A stretch of 64,000 nucleotides of DNA from Conchiformibius sp. (GCA_029984035.1 JASBYJ010000010.1:1-64000); one strand, 5' to 3'. Shown: positions 42,896 through 51,712, counted from the stretch's first letter. Numbers and translations are program-made. The notes: a model not told the origin generated them from the letters alone.

Positions 42896-42903
42896 GGGGG
42901 GGG
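42896..42903. repeat. homopolymer of eight G
   Basis: A G8 run about 90 bases before the DUF4184 gene. Runs this long in Neisseriaceae are often slippage-prone. Confidence 0.6.
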
Positions 42904-42994
42904 CGTTGTCAAACCGATGGCCGCCCGAAACAGTGGGCAATATTAAGCACATATCAGGGCTTCGGCGGTATTCCGCTGCGAACGGAGAAAGACA

Positions 42995-43741
42995 ATGCCG
43001 TTTACTTTATCCCATCCTGCGGCGGTGCTGCCTGTGCTGCGCAACCGCTACTTTCACGCACCTGCTTTGGTGTTGGGCAGTATGTCGCCCGATTTTCTGT
43101 ATTTTTTAGGCGGTAAAGCGGCGTTTGGCGGCGGGCATACTTGGGCGGGTATGTGGCTGTATAACCTGCCTTTGTGTGTGTTGCTGTACGGTGCATACCG
43201 TTTTGTGTGGCGCGATGTGTTGCGGGATTGTCTGCCCAAGTGTGTCAGTGTGTCGCCGCAGGCTTTCAGGCAGCCTGAAAGACGGTTGTTTGGGCGTGTC
43301 GCGATATTTTTCGTTTCGGCGTGGCTGGGCATGCTTACCCATATCGTTTGGGACGGTTGGACGCATCAGGACGGTTGGTTTGTGCTGCGTTTGCCTTGGC
43401 TTGCGGAGACGGCGGCGGGTTTGCCGTGGTACAAATGGCTGCAATACGGCGGCGGTGTGGCGGGACTGTTGCTGTGCGCGGGTTGCGTGTTGTATTGGGC
43501 GAGGCGGTTTCCGTATGATTCGGGCGTTTCGGCAGCGTGTAAATTCAAGGTATGGGGCGCGTGGCTGGTGTTGTGCGCAACAAGTTTGATGTTGTGGCAA
43601 TACTGTGATGCCTCGGCGTGGCGGCAGGCGGCTACTTGGGCGGTGCGTGCGGTGGATTGTGCAGTATTGTCATGGACGATAGTGTGCGCGGTTTGGCATT
43701 TTGCAGTACGGCGGTATCAAGTATTGGATAAACAACGGTAG
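42995..43741 (+). CDS. DUF4184 family membrane protein
   Basis: A 248-residue protein. MPFTLSHPAAVLPV at the N-terminus and GSMSPDFLYFLGGK near residue 28 are the DUF4184 signatures; the His/Asp pattern resembles zinc-hydrolase-like membrane proteins (e.g. the YdjM type), though no activity is known. Further helices: WLYNLPLCVLLYGAYRFVW, VAIFFVSAWLGMLTHIVWD with a second His, and GGGVAGLLLCAGCVLYW. Start ATG follows a GGAGAAAGAC ribosome site. A G8 tract lies upstream. Monocistronic. Confidence 0.88.
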   Translation: MPFTLSHPAAVLPVLRNRYFHAPALVLGSMSPDFLYFLGGKAAFGGGHTWAGMWLYNLPLCVLLYGAYRFVWRDVLRDCLPKCVSVSPQAFRQPERRLFGRVAIFFVSAWLGMLTHIVWDGWTHQDGWFVLRLPWLAETAAGLPWYKWLQYGGGVAGLLLCAGCVLYWARRFPYDSGVSAACKFKVWGAWLVLCATSLMLWQYCDASAWRQAATWAVRAVDCAVLSWTIVCAVWHFAVRRYQVLDKQR

Positions 43742-43870
43742 TTGTTTTTTTGATACGGCCGGTTTTTATGTCCAATCGGTACGGTTGTTCGGAAACGGGT
43801 CTGATGTTTCAGGCAGCCTTACGCTGTAGTGCTATTGCGTGCTATGGGTTTTAACAGGTAAAGAATATGT

Positions 43871-43876
43871 TAGAAT
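43871..43876 (+). promoter_or_regulatory. probable extended -10 box of yebC
   Basis: TATGT-TAGAAT, about 40 bases ahead of the yebC start. No clear -35. Confidence 0.4.
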
Positions 43877-43917
43877 AAGCGGCTAACTTGTAAGTATCGG
43901 TAGTCAACGGAGAATAT

Positions 43918-44643
43918 ATGGCAGGTCATAGTAAGTGGGCAAATATCCAACACAAAAAAGCGAGGGTTGACGCCCAGCGCGGTAGGATTTTTACCAAACT
44001 GATTAAAGAAATTACGGTAGCCGCAAAATTGGGCGGCGGCGATCCGGCGTCCAATCCGCGTTTGCGTTTGGCAATGGATAAGGCTTGGGATGCCAATATG
44101 CCTAAAGATAATGTCCAAAGAGCTATTGATAAAGGCACAGGCAATCTGGAAGGCGTTGAATATATTGAGTTGCGCTATGAAGGTTACGGTATAGGAGGTG
44201 CGGCATTGATGGTTGATTGCATGACCGATAATAAAACGCGTACCGTAGCGGATGTGCGCCATGCTTTTACCAAAAACGGCGGTAATTTGGGTACGGACGG
44301 TTGCGTGGCCTTCAATTTCTCCCATCAGGGTTATTTGGTGTTTGCCGGTGCCGACGAGGATGCTTTGATGGAAGCTGCATTGGAGGCGGGTGCGGAAGAT
44401 GTCATTGTCGATGAAGACGGAATTATCGAGGTTATCACTGCGCCCGCCGATTGGGCGGGCATCAAACAATCGTTGGAAGCTTCGGGATTCAAGTCCGAAG
44501 ACGGGGATGTTACCATGCGTGCGCAGAATGCCACTGATTTATATGGCGAAGATGCGGAAAAAATGCAAAAACTGATTGATGCTCTGGAAGACTTGGACGA
44601 TGTGCAGAATGTATATACCTCCGCGATACTGCATTTCGAATAA
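43918..44643 (+). CDS. yebC: YebC/PmpR-family regulator/translation factor
   Basis: A 241-residue member of the YebC family. MAGHSKWANIQHKKARVDAQ at the start, ITVAAKLGGGDPASNPRLRL, and LGTDGCVAFNFSHQGYLVF in the middle are standard. Members bind DNA as regulators and some (type II) help ribosomes through proline stretches. Length and ends are normal. Usually upstream of ruvC in other bacteria; here ruvC is far away. Confidence 0.96.
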   Translation: MAGHSKWANIQHKKARVDAQRGRIFTKLIKEITVAAKLGGGDPASNPRLRLAMDKAWDANMPKDNVQRAIDKGTGNLEGVEYIELRYEGYGIGGAALMVDCMTDNKTRTVADVRHAFTKNGGNLGTDGCVAFNFSHQGYLVFAGADEDALMEAALEAGAEDVIVDEDGIIEVITAPADWAGIKQSLEASGFKSEDGDVTMRAQNATDLYGEDAEKMQKLIDALEDLDDVQNVYTSAILHFE

Positions 44644-44897
44644 TTATGATGGATTAGTGTTTGTTTCCGTTGTATTGCCAAGTTTACACCCTTGGGTTTT
44701 GGGGTTATTATCCTAAATAACGAAGGTAATCCCCGTAATGTCTGTTTTTTCATTGTTCGGCAATTGTTTCGGCTTGAGGGTTTCGAATTTGTTTTTGTAA
44801 TAATCGGGTATCGAAATTATCTCTGCCGTGATTGAAGGCGCTGCCTGAAAGTTTGTTTGTTATTTGATTTTTGTTTAAGTTTAAGGGAAATATGCCA

Positions 44898-47021
44898 ATG
44901 GCTTCCAATGATGCGAATGTCGGAAAATTATCCGGTGCCGGTATTTTCACCCGCTACCGAAGCATGATTGTGTTGATTATTGTCTTTTTGACAATTATGG
45001 CATCGGTCATGATTGGGACATTGATTGTTTCTATGCAGCTGCGCCGTATTTCGCAAGAGCATGCGATTGTACAATCGGTAAATGCATCTGTGCAGGGCGT
45101 ATTCCAAAATCTGTTGAACTTAAGATTGAATTATGGCGAAGATCCGAACAGCCCCTACAGCAAGCATTTGATTAATGAATTGGCGGCGGATCATGCCCGG
45201 GTGCAAAACGGCTTTAAGGTATTGCTTGAAGGGGGGGAATTTACCTTTAATGACGGGGAGAAAGTACTCTCCGTACCATTGAGCGCAGATATCGGTGATG
45301 CGCATAATAATATCGAACGGATGCGTAAATCTGCCGAGCTGTGGAGGCCTTGGGGTGAAGACACGGAAGCCTATATGAAGGTGGCTCTTTCACCCACTGC
45401 GACTTCTGTAGCTTTGGATATGGCTGTGTTGCGCGGGCGAGGCGTTATCGGGCAACTTACCGAGAATATCGAAGAGGTTGTTCGTGGTCTCCGTGATACA
45501 GAGGCTGTCTATACATCGATTTTGGGTTGGTTGCAAACCATCGGTGTAATCGGTTCGCTGTTGTTCTTTATTTTGTTTGTGTTCTATGCGTTGCGTAAAT
45601 TGTATCAATCGGACGCCGCTGCAGAATTCGCCCGTAGGGAAACCAGTGAAATCATGAACACGGTGAGTACCGGTTTGTTCCTGCTTGACCACGATCTGAA
45701 TATCGGTTCGCAATATTCTAAGGAATTGGAAAATTTGCTTGGGCAAAAAGATATTGGTAATAAAAACCTGATTGATGTGCTCGGCGGTATGATTTCCGAT
45801 GAAGAGTTGAACAATACGCACGGTTTTATCGGTCAGTTATACAATCCGCGTACTAAAGAAAGACTTATCGGCAGCTTGAATCCTTTGAGCCGTCAGCCTG
45901 TTACTGTAACATCGGGTGATAAAACTTCGGTGAGATACTTGGATTTTAAATTTAACCGCGTATATCATGGCAATGAGATTTCCAGAGTATTGGTGAATGT
46001 GTCGGATGTTACCGATGCGGTTAATTTGGAAAAACGTATTGAACAAGAACGAGAGCAAAACGATGTTCAGTTGGAAATGTTGAGTACGATTTTGCGTACC
46101 GACCGCCGTATGATTGATGATTTTGTGCGGAACATTAAACGGCGTAATACCAATATCAATAATACATTGAAATCACCCGGTGAAAGACAATCCGATTTAC
46201 GCAATAAAATAGAAGTGATTTTCCGAGAAGTACACAGCCTGAAAGGTGAAGCAAGTACGCTGAAACTGCATGGTTTCACTGTAATGGCGGAATCTGTAGA
46301 GAACGAATTGCACAAACTTTCTCAAGTCAGTCCTTTGTCGGGCGAAAACTTCTTGAGCTTGGCGGTTCATTTGGATGAGTTAATGAAATTAACTCAAACC
46401 ATCGAAGATTTGGTAAACCGCTTGAGTAGTAAGAAAATGAATAGTAGTGCCCAGAGCTCTGCGCAAGTTTCATCTGCCGTTGCCGGCTATTACTCGCAAT
46501 TTGTGGCAGAGCTGGCGGAACGAAACAATAAAAAAGTTGATTTCACTTACAGCGGTATTGAAGAAACACAAAATGAGGCTTTGGATGTTGCCATTCGTGA
46601 AGTGGCTGTACAATTGCTCCGAAATGCGGTTGTGCATGGTATTGAAACGCCGGAACAACGTGATGCCCGTCATAAGCTGACTACAGGTCATGTCCGTATG
46701 GCTCTGACCGATATAGGCAGCGGATATAATTTGGTGTTGGAAGATGACGGTGCCGGTATTGATTATGAAGCCATACGTGATAAAGCAGTGCGTTTGGGTC
46801 GTGTCAGCAAAGAGAAGGCTGCATCTTTAACCAGTAAAGACTTAATCGGTATGATTTTTAGTTCGGGTTTCTCGACTTTAGATAAATCTACCGAAGATGC
46901 CGGTCGGGGTGTTGGTTTGGACATCATTAAAGACCGCGTGGTTTCTTTGGGCGGTAAAATAGGTCTTGTGACGCATGCTGGCGCGTTTACCCGCTTTATT
47001 TTTACTTTCCCGAAAAAATAA
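44898..47021 (+). CDS. CheA-like sensor histidine kinase with own transmembrane sensor, PAS-like and Hpt domains
   Basis: A 707-residue kinase. Two membrane helices (about 22-46 and 212-232) bracket an extracytoplasmic domain of about 165 residues. A PAS-like region follows (MNTVSTGLFLLDHDLNIGSQ near 253), then a coiled-coil (402-420). The Hpt domain holds phosphoacceptor H446 in HSLKGEAS. The ATPase is of CheA type: N-box LLRNAVVHGIE with N576 and H580, LEDDGAGID, and GRGVGLDIIKDRVVSLGGKI near 672. It ends without the CheW-like P5 domain, so it should not need CheW or a chemoreceptor. Start at 44898 has AAGGGA at good spacing; 44892 ATG and 44871 TTG are alternatives. First gene of an operon with CheY and CheX. 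Confidence 0.9.
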   Translation: MASNDANVGKLSGAGIFTRYRSMIVLIIVFLTIMASVMIGTLIVSMQLRRISQEHAIVQSVNASVQGVFQNLLNLRLNYGEDPNSPYSKHLINELAADHARVQNGFKVLLEGGEFTFNDGEKVLSVPLSADIGDAHNNIERMRKSAELWRPWGEDTEAYMKVALSPTATSVALDMAVLRGRGVIGQLTENIEEVVRGLRDTEAVYTSILGWLQTIGVIGSLLFFILFVFYALRKLYQSDAAAEFARRETSEIMNTVSTGLFLLDHDLNIGSQYSKELENLLGQKDIGNKNLIDVLGGMISDEELNNTHGFIGQLYNPRTKERLIGSLNPLSRQPVTVTSGDKTSVRYLDFKFNRVYHGNEISRVLVNVSDVTDAVNLEKRIEQEREQNDVQLEMLSTILRTDRRMIDDFVRNIKRRNTNINNTLKSPGERQSDLRNKIEVIFREVHSLKGEASTLKLHGFTVMAESVENELHKLSQVSPLSGENFLSLAVHLDELMKLTQTIEDLVNRLSSKKMNSSAQSSAQVSSAVAGYYSQFVAELAERNNKKVDFTYSGIEETQNEALDVAIREVAVQLLRNAVVHGIETPEQRDARHKLTTGHVRMALTDIGSGYNLVLEDDGAGIDYEAIRDKAVRLGRVSKEKAASLTSKDLIGMIFSSGFSTLDKSTEDAGRGVGLDIIKDRVVSLGGKIGLVTHAGAFTRFIFTFPKK
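45231..45237. repeat. seven-G run inside the CheA-like gene
   Basis: GGGGGGG in the codons for LLEGGEF of the extracytoplasmic domain. Slippage would truncate the kinase after about 120 residues. Confidence 0.5.
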
Positions 47022-47044
47022 CCGTGGATGTTGGATAGAAAGAT

Positions 47045-47416
47045 ATGGCAAAAAGAACATTAATGGTGGTTGATGACTCTAACGTAATCCGAAATCGGAT
47101 TACGCGGGGTTCGGCAAGGATGGATTTTGAAGTAGTCGCAGCGGCAACCAATGGTTTGGAAGCGATTGATCTCTACAAGCAGCATCGCCCCGATGTGGTA
47201 ACTATGGATTTGACCATGCCGAAAATGGATGGTTTGGAGTGTATTTCTGCGTTAACCGAATTGGATGATAATGCAAATATCTTGGTTATTTCCGCTTTAT
47301 CGGATAAAGCCACCGGTATTAAGGCATTACAATATGGTGCACGGGGATTTATCTGCAAACCGTTTACCGATGAAGATTTATTTGAAGCTCTTGAAGAAAT
47401 GTTGGAAGGAAATTGA
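47045..47416 (+). CDS. CheY-like single-domain response regulator
   Basis: A 123-residue receiver domain with no output domain. Acidic pocket D10-D11, phosphoacceptor D55 (VVTMDLTMPKMDG), Ser83 in VISALSD at the switch position and K105 in CKPFTDEDL. It starts 23 bases after the kinase gene and ends one base before the CheX gene, so it belongs to the same operon. Expected partner of the CheA-like kinase; signal output is by protein-protein contact to an unknown target. Confidence 0.94.
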   Translation: MAKRTLMVVDDSNVIRNRITRGSARMDFEVVAAATNGLEAIDLYKQHRPDVVTMDLTMPKMDGLECISALTELDDNANILVISALSDKATGIKALQYGARGFICKPFTDEDLFEALEEMLEGN

Positions 47417-47417
47417 T

Positions 47418-47873
47418 ATGAAGGGTGAAAAACTGCAGGTATTCCTCAGTGGCGTACAACGGTATTTTTACCAAATTATGGATCCTGAGGAACTGGTTGT
47501 CGGCACTCCTTATCTTGTAGAGAACACTGTGCCGTCCGCTAAAGACTTTACCGGAGTGATTGCCATTTCAGGCAGAAGCAAAGGTATCGTATATTTCACT
47601 GCTCCGCGCGAGTTGTTGGAACGTCTGCTTTTGCTGATGGGTGAAAGCGATACTGATGATTCTTTCATGATTGATTTGGTTGGTGAAGTGGCCAATACGA
47701 TTGCAGGTAATGCCCGCAGCGAATTCGGCGAGGAATTTGAAATTTCTGTTCCCATTGTATTGCGTGGTGCGCCTGATGAAATTTTGTTGCCCCGTAAAGA
47801 CCGTTCGTTTGTCATTCCGATTACTTGGAAAGGCCGCAGTGCTGCGATTGTAATTGCGTTGCGGAAACCTTAA
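47418..47873 (+). CDS. CheX-like CheY phosphatase
   Basis: A 151-residue protein of the CheC/CheX/FliY family. The single active-site motif D86-x3-E90-x2-N93 is present in FMIDLVGEVANTIAGNARSE, and VPIVLRGAPDEI, VIPITWKGRSAAIVIAL form the C-terminal strands. CheX removes phosphate from CheY, resetting the signal. The ATG at 47418 lies two bases after the CheY stop; the longer open frame upstream overlaps cheY and is not used. Followed by an uptake-sequence terminator, then a lipoprotein gene. Confidence 0.92.
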   Translation: MKGEKLQVFLSGVQRYFYQIMDPEELVVGTPYLVENTVPSAKDFTGVIAISGRSKGIVYFTAPRELLERLLLLMGESDTDDSFMIDLVGEVANTIAGNARSEFGEEFEISVPIVLRGAPDEILLPRKDRSFVIPITWKGRSAAIVIALRKP

Positions 47874-47892
47874 TCAAACTAATGGTTGTTCC

Positions 47893-47920
47893 AGGCTGCC
47901 TGAAATCTTTCAGGCAGCCT
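47893..47920 (+). terminator. uptake-sequence hairpin terminator of the CheA-CheY-CheX operon
   Basis: AGGCTGCCTGAAA and TTTCAGGCAGCCT in direct opposition, 20 bases after the cheX-like stop. Confidence 0.65.
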
Positions 47921-47961
47921 ACACTTGTTTTAATCAAATTAATGGTGTCAATGTGTAGCTT

Positions 47962-48540
47962 ATGAATAATATTTTTACTAAAACGGCATTGTTATTGGGT
48001 GCATTGTTTGTTATTGCCGCTTGCGATGGCAAAAAGGGTGATGTTTCCCGTGCACTAACTTCTGAGACGGCAAATGATTCAGTAGGTATGCAAATCGTTA
48101 AAAGTAGCGATGGTGCAGTGGTTCTCACTGTAGATCCTGATTTTTCCGATAAACTCAAGGATGCGGCTTTCTTGGCAGGAGAGCATAGGGGTGAAGTGGA
48201 GCTGTTGCAGTACGATAGTGTCCGTAATCTTACTGTTACCGTTGTCAAAGGCGGTTTGAAAAATAATTTTGCCGAGCTGTTTAGTTCATTGGAAAAAAAC
48301 TTGAAGTCAGACCCTGTATTGAAAGATATACGAATTGATGAAATGGCTGAACACTCAATGTCATATCGGTTCACTGTCATGGGAAACAATCAAACGGCAT
48401 ATCATGAAAGCTGTATCACTATCGCTAACTTAAACGCTGCCGATAAACCTGTTTATACGGTCTGTGCAAACAGTAGCGATATGGATGGTGAAAATCTAAA
48501 TGCTTGGCTTATGAGCAATGTTCGATTCTCATTTGAATAA
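47962..48540 (+). CDS. hypothetical lipoprotein
   Basis: A 192-residue protein with a typical lipoprotein signal: LLLGALFVIAAC with the lipidated Cys21 followed by DGKKGD. The mature part (LTVDPDFSDKLKDAAFLAGE, LRNLTVTVVKGGLKN-like strand, a Cys pair in SCITIANLNA and YTVCANSSD) suggests a small alpha/beta periplasmic domain with one disulfide. Family unknown. It lies 42 bases beyond the CheX terminator on the same strand, so a functional tie to the signalling operon is possible but unproven. A strong terminator follows. Confidence 0.8.
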   Translation: MNNIFTKTALLLGALFVIAACDGKKGDVSRALTSETANDSVGMQIVKSSDGAVVLTVDPDFSDKLKDAAFLAGEHRGEVELLQYDSVRNLTVTVVKGGLKNNFAELFSSLEKNLKSDPVLKDIRIDEMAEHSMSYRFTVMGNNQTAYHESCITIANLNAADKPVYTVCANSSDMDGENLNAWLMSNVRFSFE

Positions 48541-48544
48541 TACA

Positions 48545-48581
48545 AAAAAACCTCTTTCAGGCTGCCTGAAAGAGGTTTTTT
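48545..48581 (+). terminator. terminator of the lipoprotein gene
   Basis: AAAAAACCTCTTTCAGG and CCTGAAAGAGGTTTTTT pair perfectly around CTG, with a strong T run: a terminator incorporating an uptake palindrome. Confidence 0.85.
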
Positions 48582-48869
48582 CATCAGAAACGGATGAACA
48601 TTTGTCCGGATCTCTTGATATAGTCAACAGCCATTATGTTAAGTGAAACGGTATGATGGAAAAGAGTTGACGATACCGCCAGTGGTTCTGTCGCAGGATA
48701 ACCGATAGTTACAAAAAGTTGTAATTAAAATGGTTGCCTTGTTATGTATTGTTAATGGAAGAAGGGTGCAAACATCTTAGATTATGCTTCCGAAAAACAG
48801 GTTTGGCAGCTTCGTCGGATGTTCTGTATTGCCAATTTATTGATATTTTATGAGCAAGATAAATGGTGG
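48582..48869. other. intergenic region
   Basis: AT-rich stretch before the first DUF4190-like remnant. I see no gene, repeat or clear promoter. Confidence 0.4.
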
Positions 48870-49030
48870 AACCAACTATCAGTGCATTAAGCGTAAGCTG
48901 TACATAAGAAAAATTAACGCAGCCAAACCCACGCCTTCCTATCTGCTACGGCGGATTTGGCGGCGGGCGATATGGCCGCTTATCACGGTCGCCAACGAGC
49001 CGACAAACGGTAAAAACGCATAACCAAAAT
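48870..49030 (-). pseudogene. fragment of a DUF4190-type protein
   Basis: On the minus strand YAFLPFVGSLATVISGHIAR, then RQIRR, is followed by a stop, the same pattern as the DUF4190 helix pair in the neighbouring pseudogene (LIGPIVAIITGHIARSQVHR). Only this segment survives; it probably derives from a second copy of that gene. Confidence 0.45.
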
Positions 49031-49123
49031 GTCGTATACAAGTGAAGCGATGGCACAGCTGTTTGTGTTTTTGGGTTGCGGTATGGGATTGTTGTTCATG
49101 GTGTTTTCACATATCGGCAGGCT

Positions 49124-49150
49124 GCCTGAAAGCGGTTTTCAGGCAGCCTG
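49124..49150. repeat. uptake-sequence inverted pair between the DUF4190 remnants
   Basis: AGGCTGCCTGAAA and TTTCAGGCAGCCT around GCGGT. Confidence 0.7.
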
Positions 49151-49214
49151 CGCGTTTATTTGATGTTGGCACAAATCGTGTGCGGCTAACGGGTGTGGGC
49201 GTTGCTAAATTTAT

Positions 49215-49788
49215 CTAACATATAAGGCGGCAATACCAGTGCAGCGCACCGTTTTCCGTTTTCGGCCGCATGGCCATTACACGGCCGCGCACGGGGAGAT
49301 AGGCACTTTTTCGTGGTCGGAAAACTCGGTGTGCAACACACCGTTTTCAATCCGCACGCACTACCAATACGGTGGAACGGGCCGGATTTGCGCGTAATTG
49401 ATTTGCGCTGCCTGTTCGGGTTGGGAGGCAATCTGCTGCGCCAAATCCTGCTGCACGTTTTCCAGTTGCACGGTGGCTTCGGTGGTTTGGGTACGGTAAT
49501 AAATATAATCCTGATACGCGGGCAGCATAATGGCGGCGATGATGTCGAGCACAAACACGGTCAAATTGATATAGCCTAAAATCAGCCTGCCAAAGCCATG
49601 CCGCTGCTCTCCTGCTGACGGCGGTGCACTTGGCTGCGGGCGATGTGGCCGGTAATGATGGCGACAATCGGGCCGATAAGCGGCAGCAGTACAAAGGAAA
49701 TAATCCCGAAAACCAAAGCGGTAATCGCCAAACCGTTGGTGCTGCCGCGTGGTTCTTCGGATGACTTGCGTTTGGTGGGGTGAGTCAT
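49215..49788 (-). pseudogene. frameshifted DUF4190 / pilin-like protein
   Basis: Reading from the ATG at 49788 gives NGLAITALVFGIISFVLLPL, then LIGPIVAIITGHIARSQVHR, the DUF4190 membrane pair. A shift near 49595-49610 is needed to continue as LILGYINLTVFVLDIIAAIM, then LPAYQDYIYYRTQTTEATVQ and DLAQQIASQPEQAAQINYAQ, which resembles a pilin-like N-terminal helix and tail. Beyond it, IENGVLHTEFSDHEK and TENGALHWYC lie in further frames. At least two or three lesions make it non-functional. Pilin-like tails behind DUF4190 are known in Neisseria-type genomes to my recollection. Confidence 0.6.
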
Positions 49789-50164
49789 ACAATTACTCTC
49801 TTTATGGAAACAAAGTTAAAATATTTTATTAATTAATATTAATGGCACGGACAGTGTGGGGATAGCGGCGCGGAGATGGAAGTTATTGATGAATGAGAGC
49901 GCAAACGATAGGTATGATGAGCAAAATATATCATGAATTATGTTGCCCGTTTATATTTCAGGCTGCCTGAAAATAATCATATATGATTTTATAGAAATGA
50001 ATTGATGTAATTGCATGAGAAGTGTTCCGTCATAGGATGTGCGAAATTAGGGGGTGTAATGAAACGGTATTCACCATTTTATAATGTTTGATTTGTTTGG
50101 ATTTTAAAACAATGGCAATAATATATGTAAACTTTATATGCTTGATTATCAGAAAGGAAAAATC
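49789..50164. other. intergenic region upstream of msrAB
   Basis: AT-rich, with one uptake palindrome near 49959. The promoter of msrAB should be in the last 100 bases. No gene. Confidence 0.45.
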
Positions 50165-51712
50165 ATGTCCAAGCGCCTTCGCAATGCACTGATTGGTTTT
50201 CTGACCGGTATGACATTGCTGTTTGTCGCCTTACTGTGTGCAACCGGCGGTACTGTAAAAGTTCTTGCTGCCGACACGCAGTTTGCCCAACTTGCCCAGC
50301 TGCCGCAAGCCAACGGCAAACCCGCCGCCGCACTCATCAAACCGAACCGCCCCACGCTGGTGAAATTTTGGGCGAGCTGGTGTCCGCTTTGCTTGAGCGA
50401 GCTGGCTGAAACCGAAAAATGGACGCAAGACAAAGATTTTCAGGCAGCCAACGTCCTGACCGTTGCCTCGCCCGCGTTTCTCGGCGAGAAAAAACAGCCC
50501 GATTTTTCCGAATGGTATCGCGGTTTGGATTATCCGAAGCTGCCCGTGTTGCTCAACGAAGGCGGCTCGCTGGCGCAAGAATGGGGGATTAAGGTTTATC
50601 CCTCGTGGGTGCTGCTGGACGGCAAAGGACAAGTCGTGCGCGTGGTGCGCGGCAGCCTGAACCGCGCCCAAGCCCTTGCCCTGATTGCCAATCCGCAGGC
50701 GGAACTGCAATCCTTGCAACAAACCTTTTACCAACCCGACACACAAAAAGGAAACAAAGCCATGAACAGCAAAACCATTTATCTGGCAGGCGGCTGCTTT
50801 TGGGGCTTGGAAGCCTATTTCCAACGCATTGACGGCGTATTGGACGCGGTTTCCGGCTACGCCAACGGCAAAACCGAAAAGCCCAGTTATGAAGACGTCG
50901 TCCACCGCGACACCGGACACGCCGAAACCGTCAAAGTCGTTTACGATGCCGACAAACTCACGTTGGACGATGTTTTGCAATACTATTTCCGCGTGATTGA
51001 CCCCACCAGCCTGAACAAACAGGGCAACGACACCGGCACGCAATACCGCACCGGCGTGTACTACACCGACCCCGCCGAACAAAGCATCATCGCCGCCGCC
51101 TTTGCCCGCGAACAGCAAAAACACAGCAAACCGCTTGCGGTGGAAAACCTGCCCTTGCAACGCTTTGACGAAGCGGAAGAATATCATCAGGATTATCTGT
51201 TGAAAAATCCCAACGGCTATTGTCATATTGATATTCGCAAGGCGGACGAACCTTTGCCGCACAAAAAAACCTCCGCCAAACCGAGCCAAGACGAATTGCG
51301 CCGCACGCTTACCGCCGAGCAATACCGCGTTACCCAAGAAAACGGCACGGAACGCGCGTTCAGCCACGAATACGACCATTTGTTTGCAGACGGGATTTAT
51401 GTGGACGTGGTCGGCGGCAAGCCCCTGTTCAGCTCCGCCGACAAATACGATTCGGGCTGCGGCTGGCCGAGTTTCACCAAGCCGATTGAAGCCGCCGCCG
51501 TTACCGAACACGAAGACAACAGCTACAATATGCGCCGCGTGGAAGTACGCAGCCAAGCGGCGGATTCGCATTTGGGACACGTTTTCCCCGACGGCCCGCC
51601 CGACAAAGGCGGCTTGCGCTACTGCATCAACGGCGCGAGTTTGAAATTTGTTCCGTTGGCGGAAATGGACGCGCAGGGTTATGGCGCGTGGAAAGATAAA
51701 GTGAAGAAATAA
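50165..51712 (+). CDS. msrAB: thioredoxin-MsrA-MsrB fusion (PilB-type methionine sulfoxide reductase)
   Basis: A 515-residue three-domain repair enzyme typical of Neisseria. The signal-anchor LIGFLTGMTLLFVALLCA (9-26) exports it. The N-terminal thioredoxin-like domain has C73 and C76 in WASWCPLC. MsrA follows with catalytic C211 in GGCFWGLEAYF, and MsrB with SGCGWPSF and RYCINGASL. It reduces both epimers of methionine sulfoxide in the envelope, with electrons supplied through its thioredoxin domain. The ATG at 50165 has a GGAAAAATC site; nine earlier codons are excluded. Monocistronic; uptake sequences follow. Confidence 0.96.
   Translation: MSKRLRNALIGFLTGMTLLFVALLCATGGTVKVLAADTQFAQLAQLPQANGKPAAALIKPNRPTLVKFWASWCPLCLSELAETEKWTQDKDFQAANVLTVASPAFLGEKKQPDFSEWYRGLDYPKLPVLLNEGGSLAQEWGIKVYPSWVLLDGKGQVVRVVRGSLNRAQALALIANPQAELQSLQQTFYQPDTQKGNKAMNSKTIYLAGGCFWGLEAYFQRIDGVLDAVSGYANGKTEKPSYEDVVHRDTGHAETVKVVYDADKLTLDDVLQYYFRVIDPTSLNKQGNDTGTQYRTGVYYTDPAEQSIIAAAFAREQQKHSKPLAVENLPLQRFDEAEEYHQDYLLKNPNGYCHIDIRKADEPLPHKKTSAKPSQDELRRTLTAEQYRVTQENGTERAFSHEYDHLFADGIYVDVVGGKPLFSSADKYDSGCGWPSFTKPIEAAAVTEHEDNSYNMRRVEVRSQAADSHLGHVFPDGPPDKGGLRYCINGASLKFVPLAEMDAQGYGAWKDKVKK

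Larger units (their letters stand above)
42318..42994. other. 677-bp intergenic region with small frames
   Basis: The plus strand at 42357-42606 has a membrane-like stretch split over two frames (IIFHVCQMVVL in one; GTLFLWFPFGVRFVWF and FLVLGCCLFFVFALYAA in the next), which looks like a frameshifted small membrane-protein gene. A 46-codon minus frame is listed separately. A run of eight G lies at 42896-42903. Uptake sequences are at 42309, 42680 and 42839. Confidence 0.4.
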
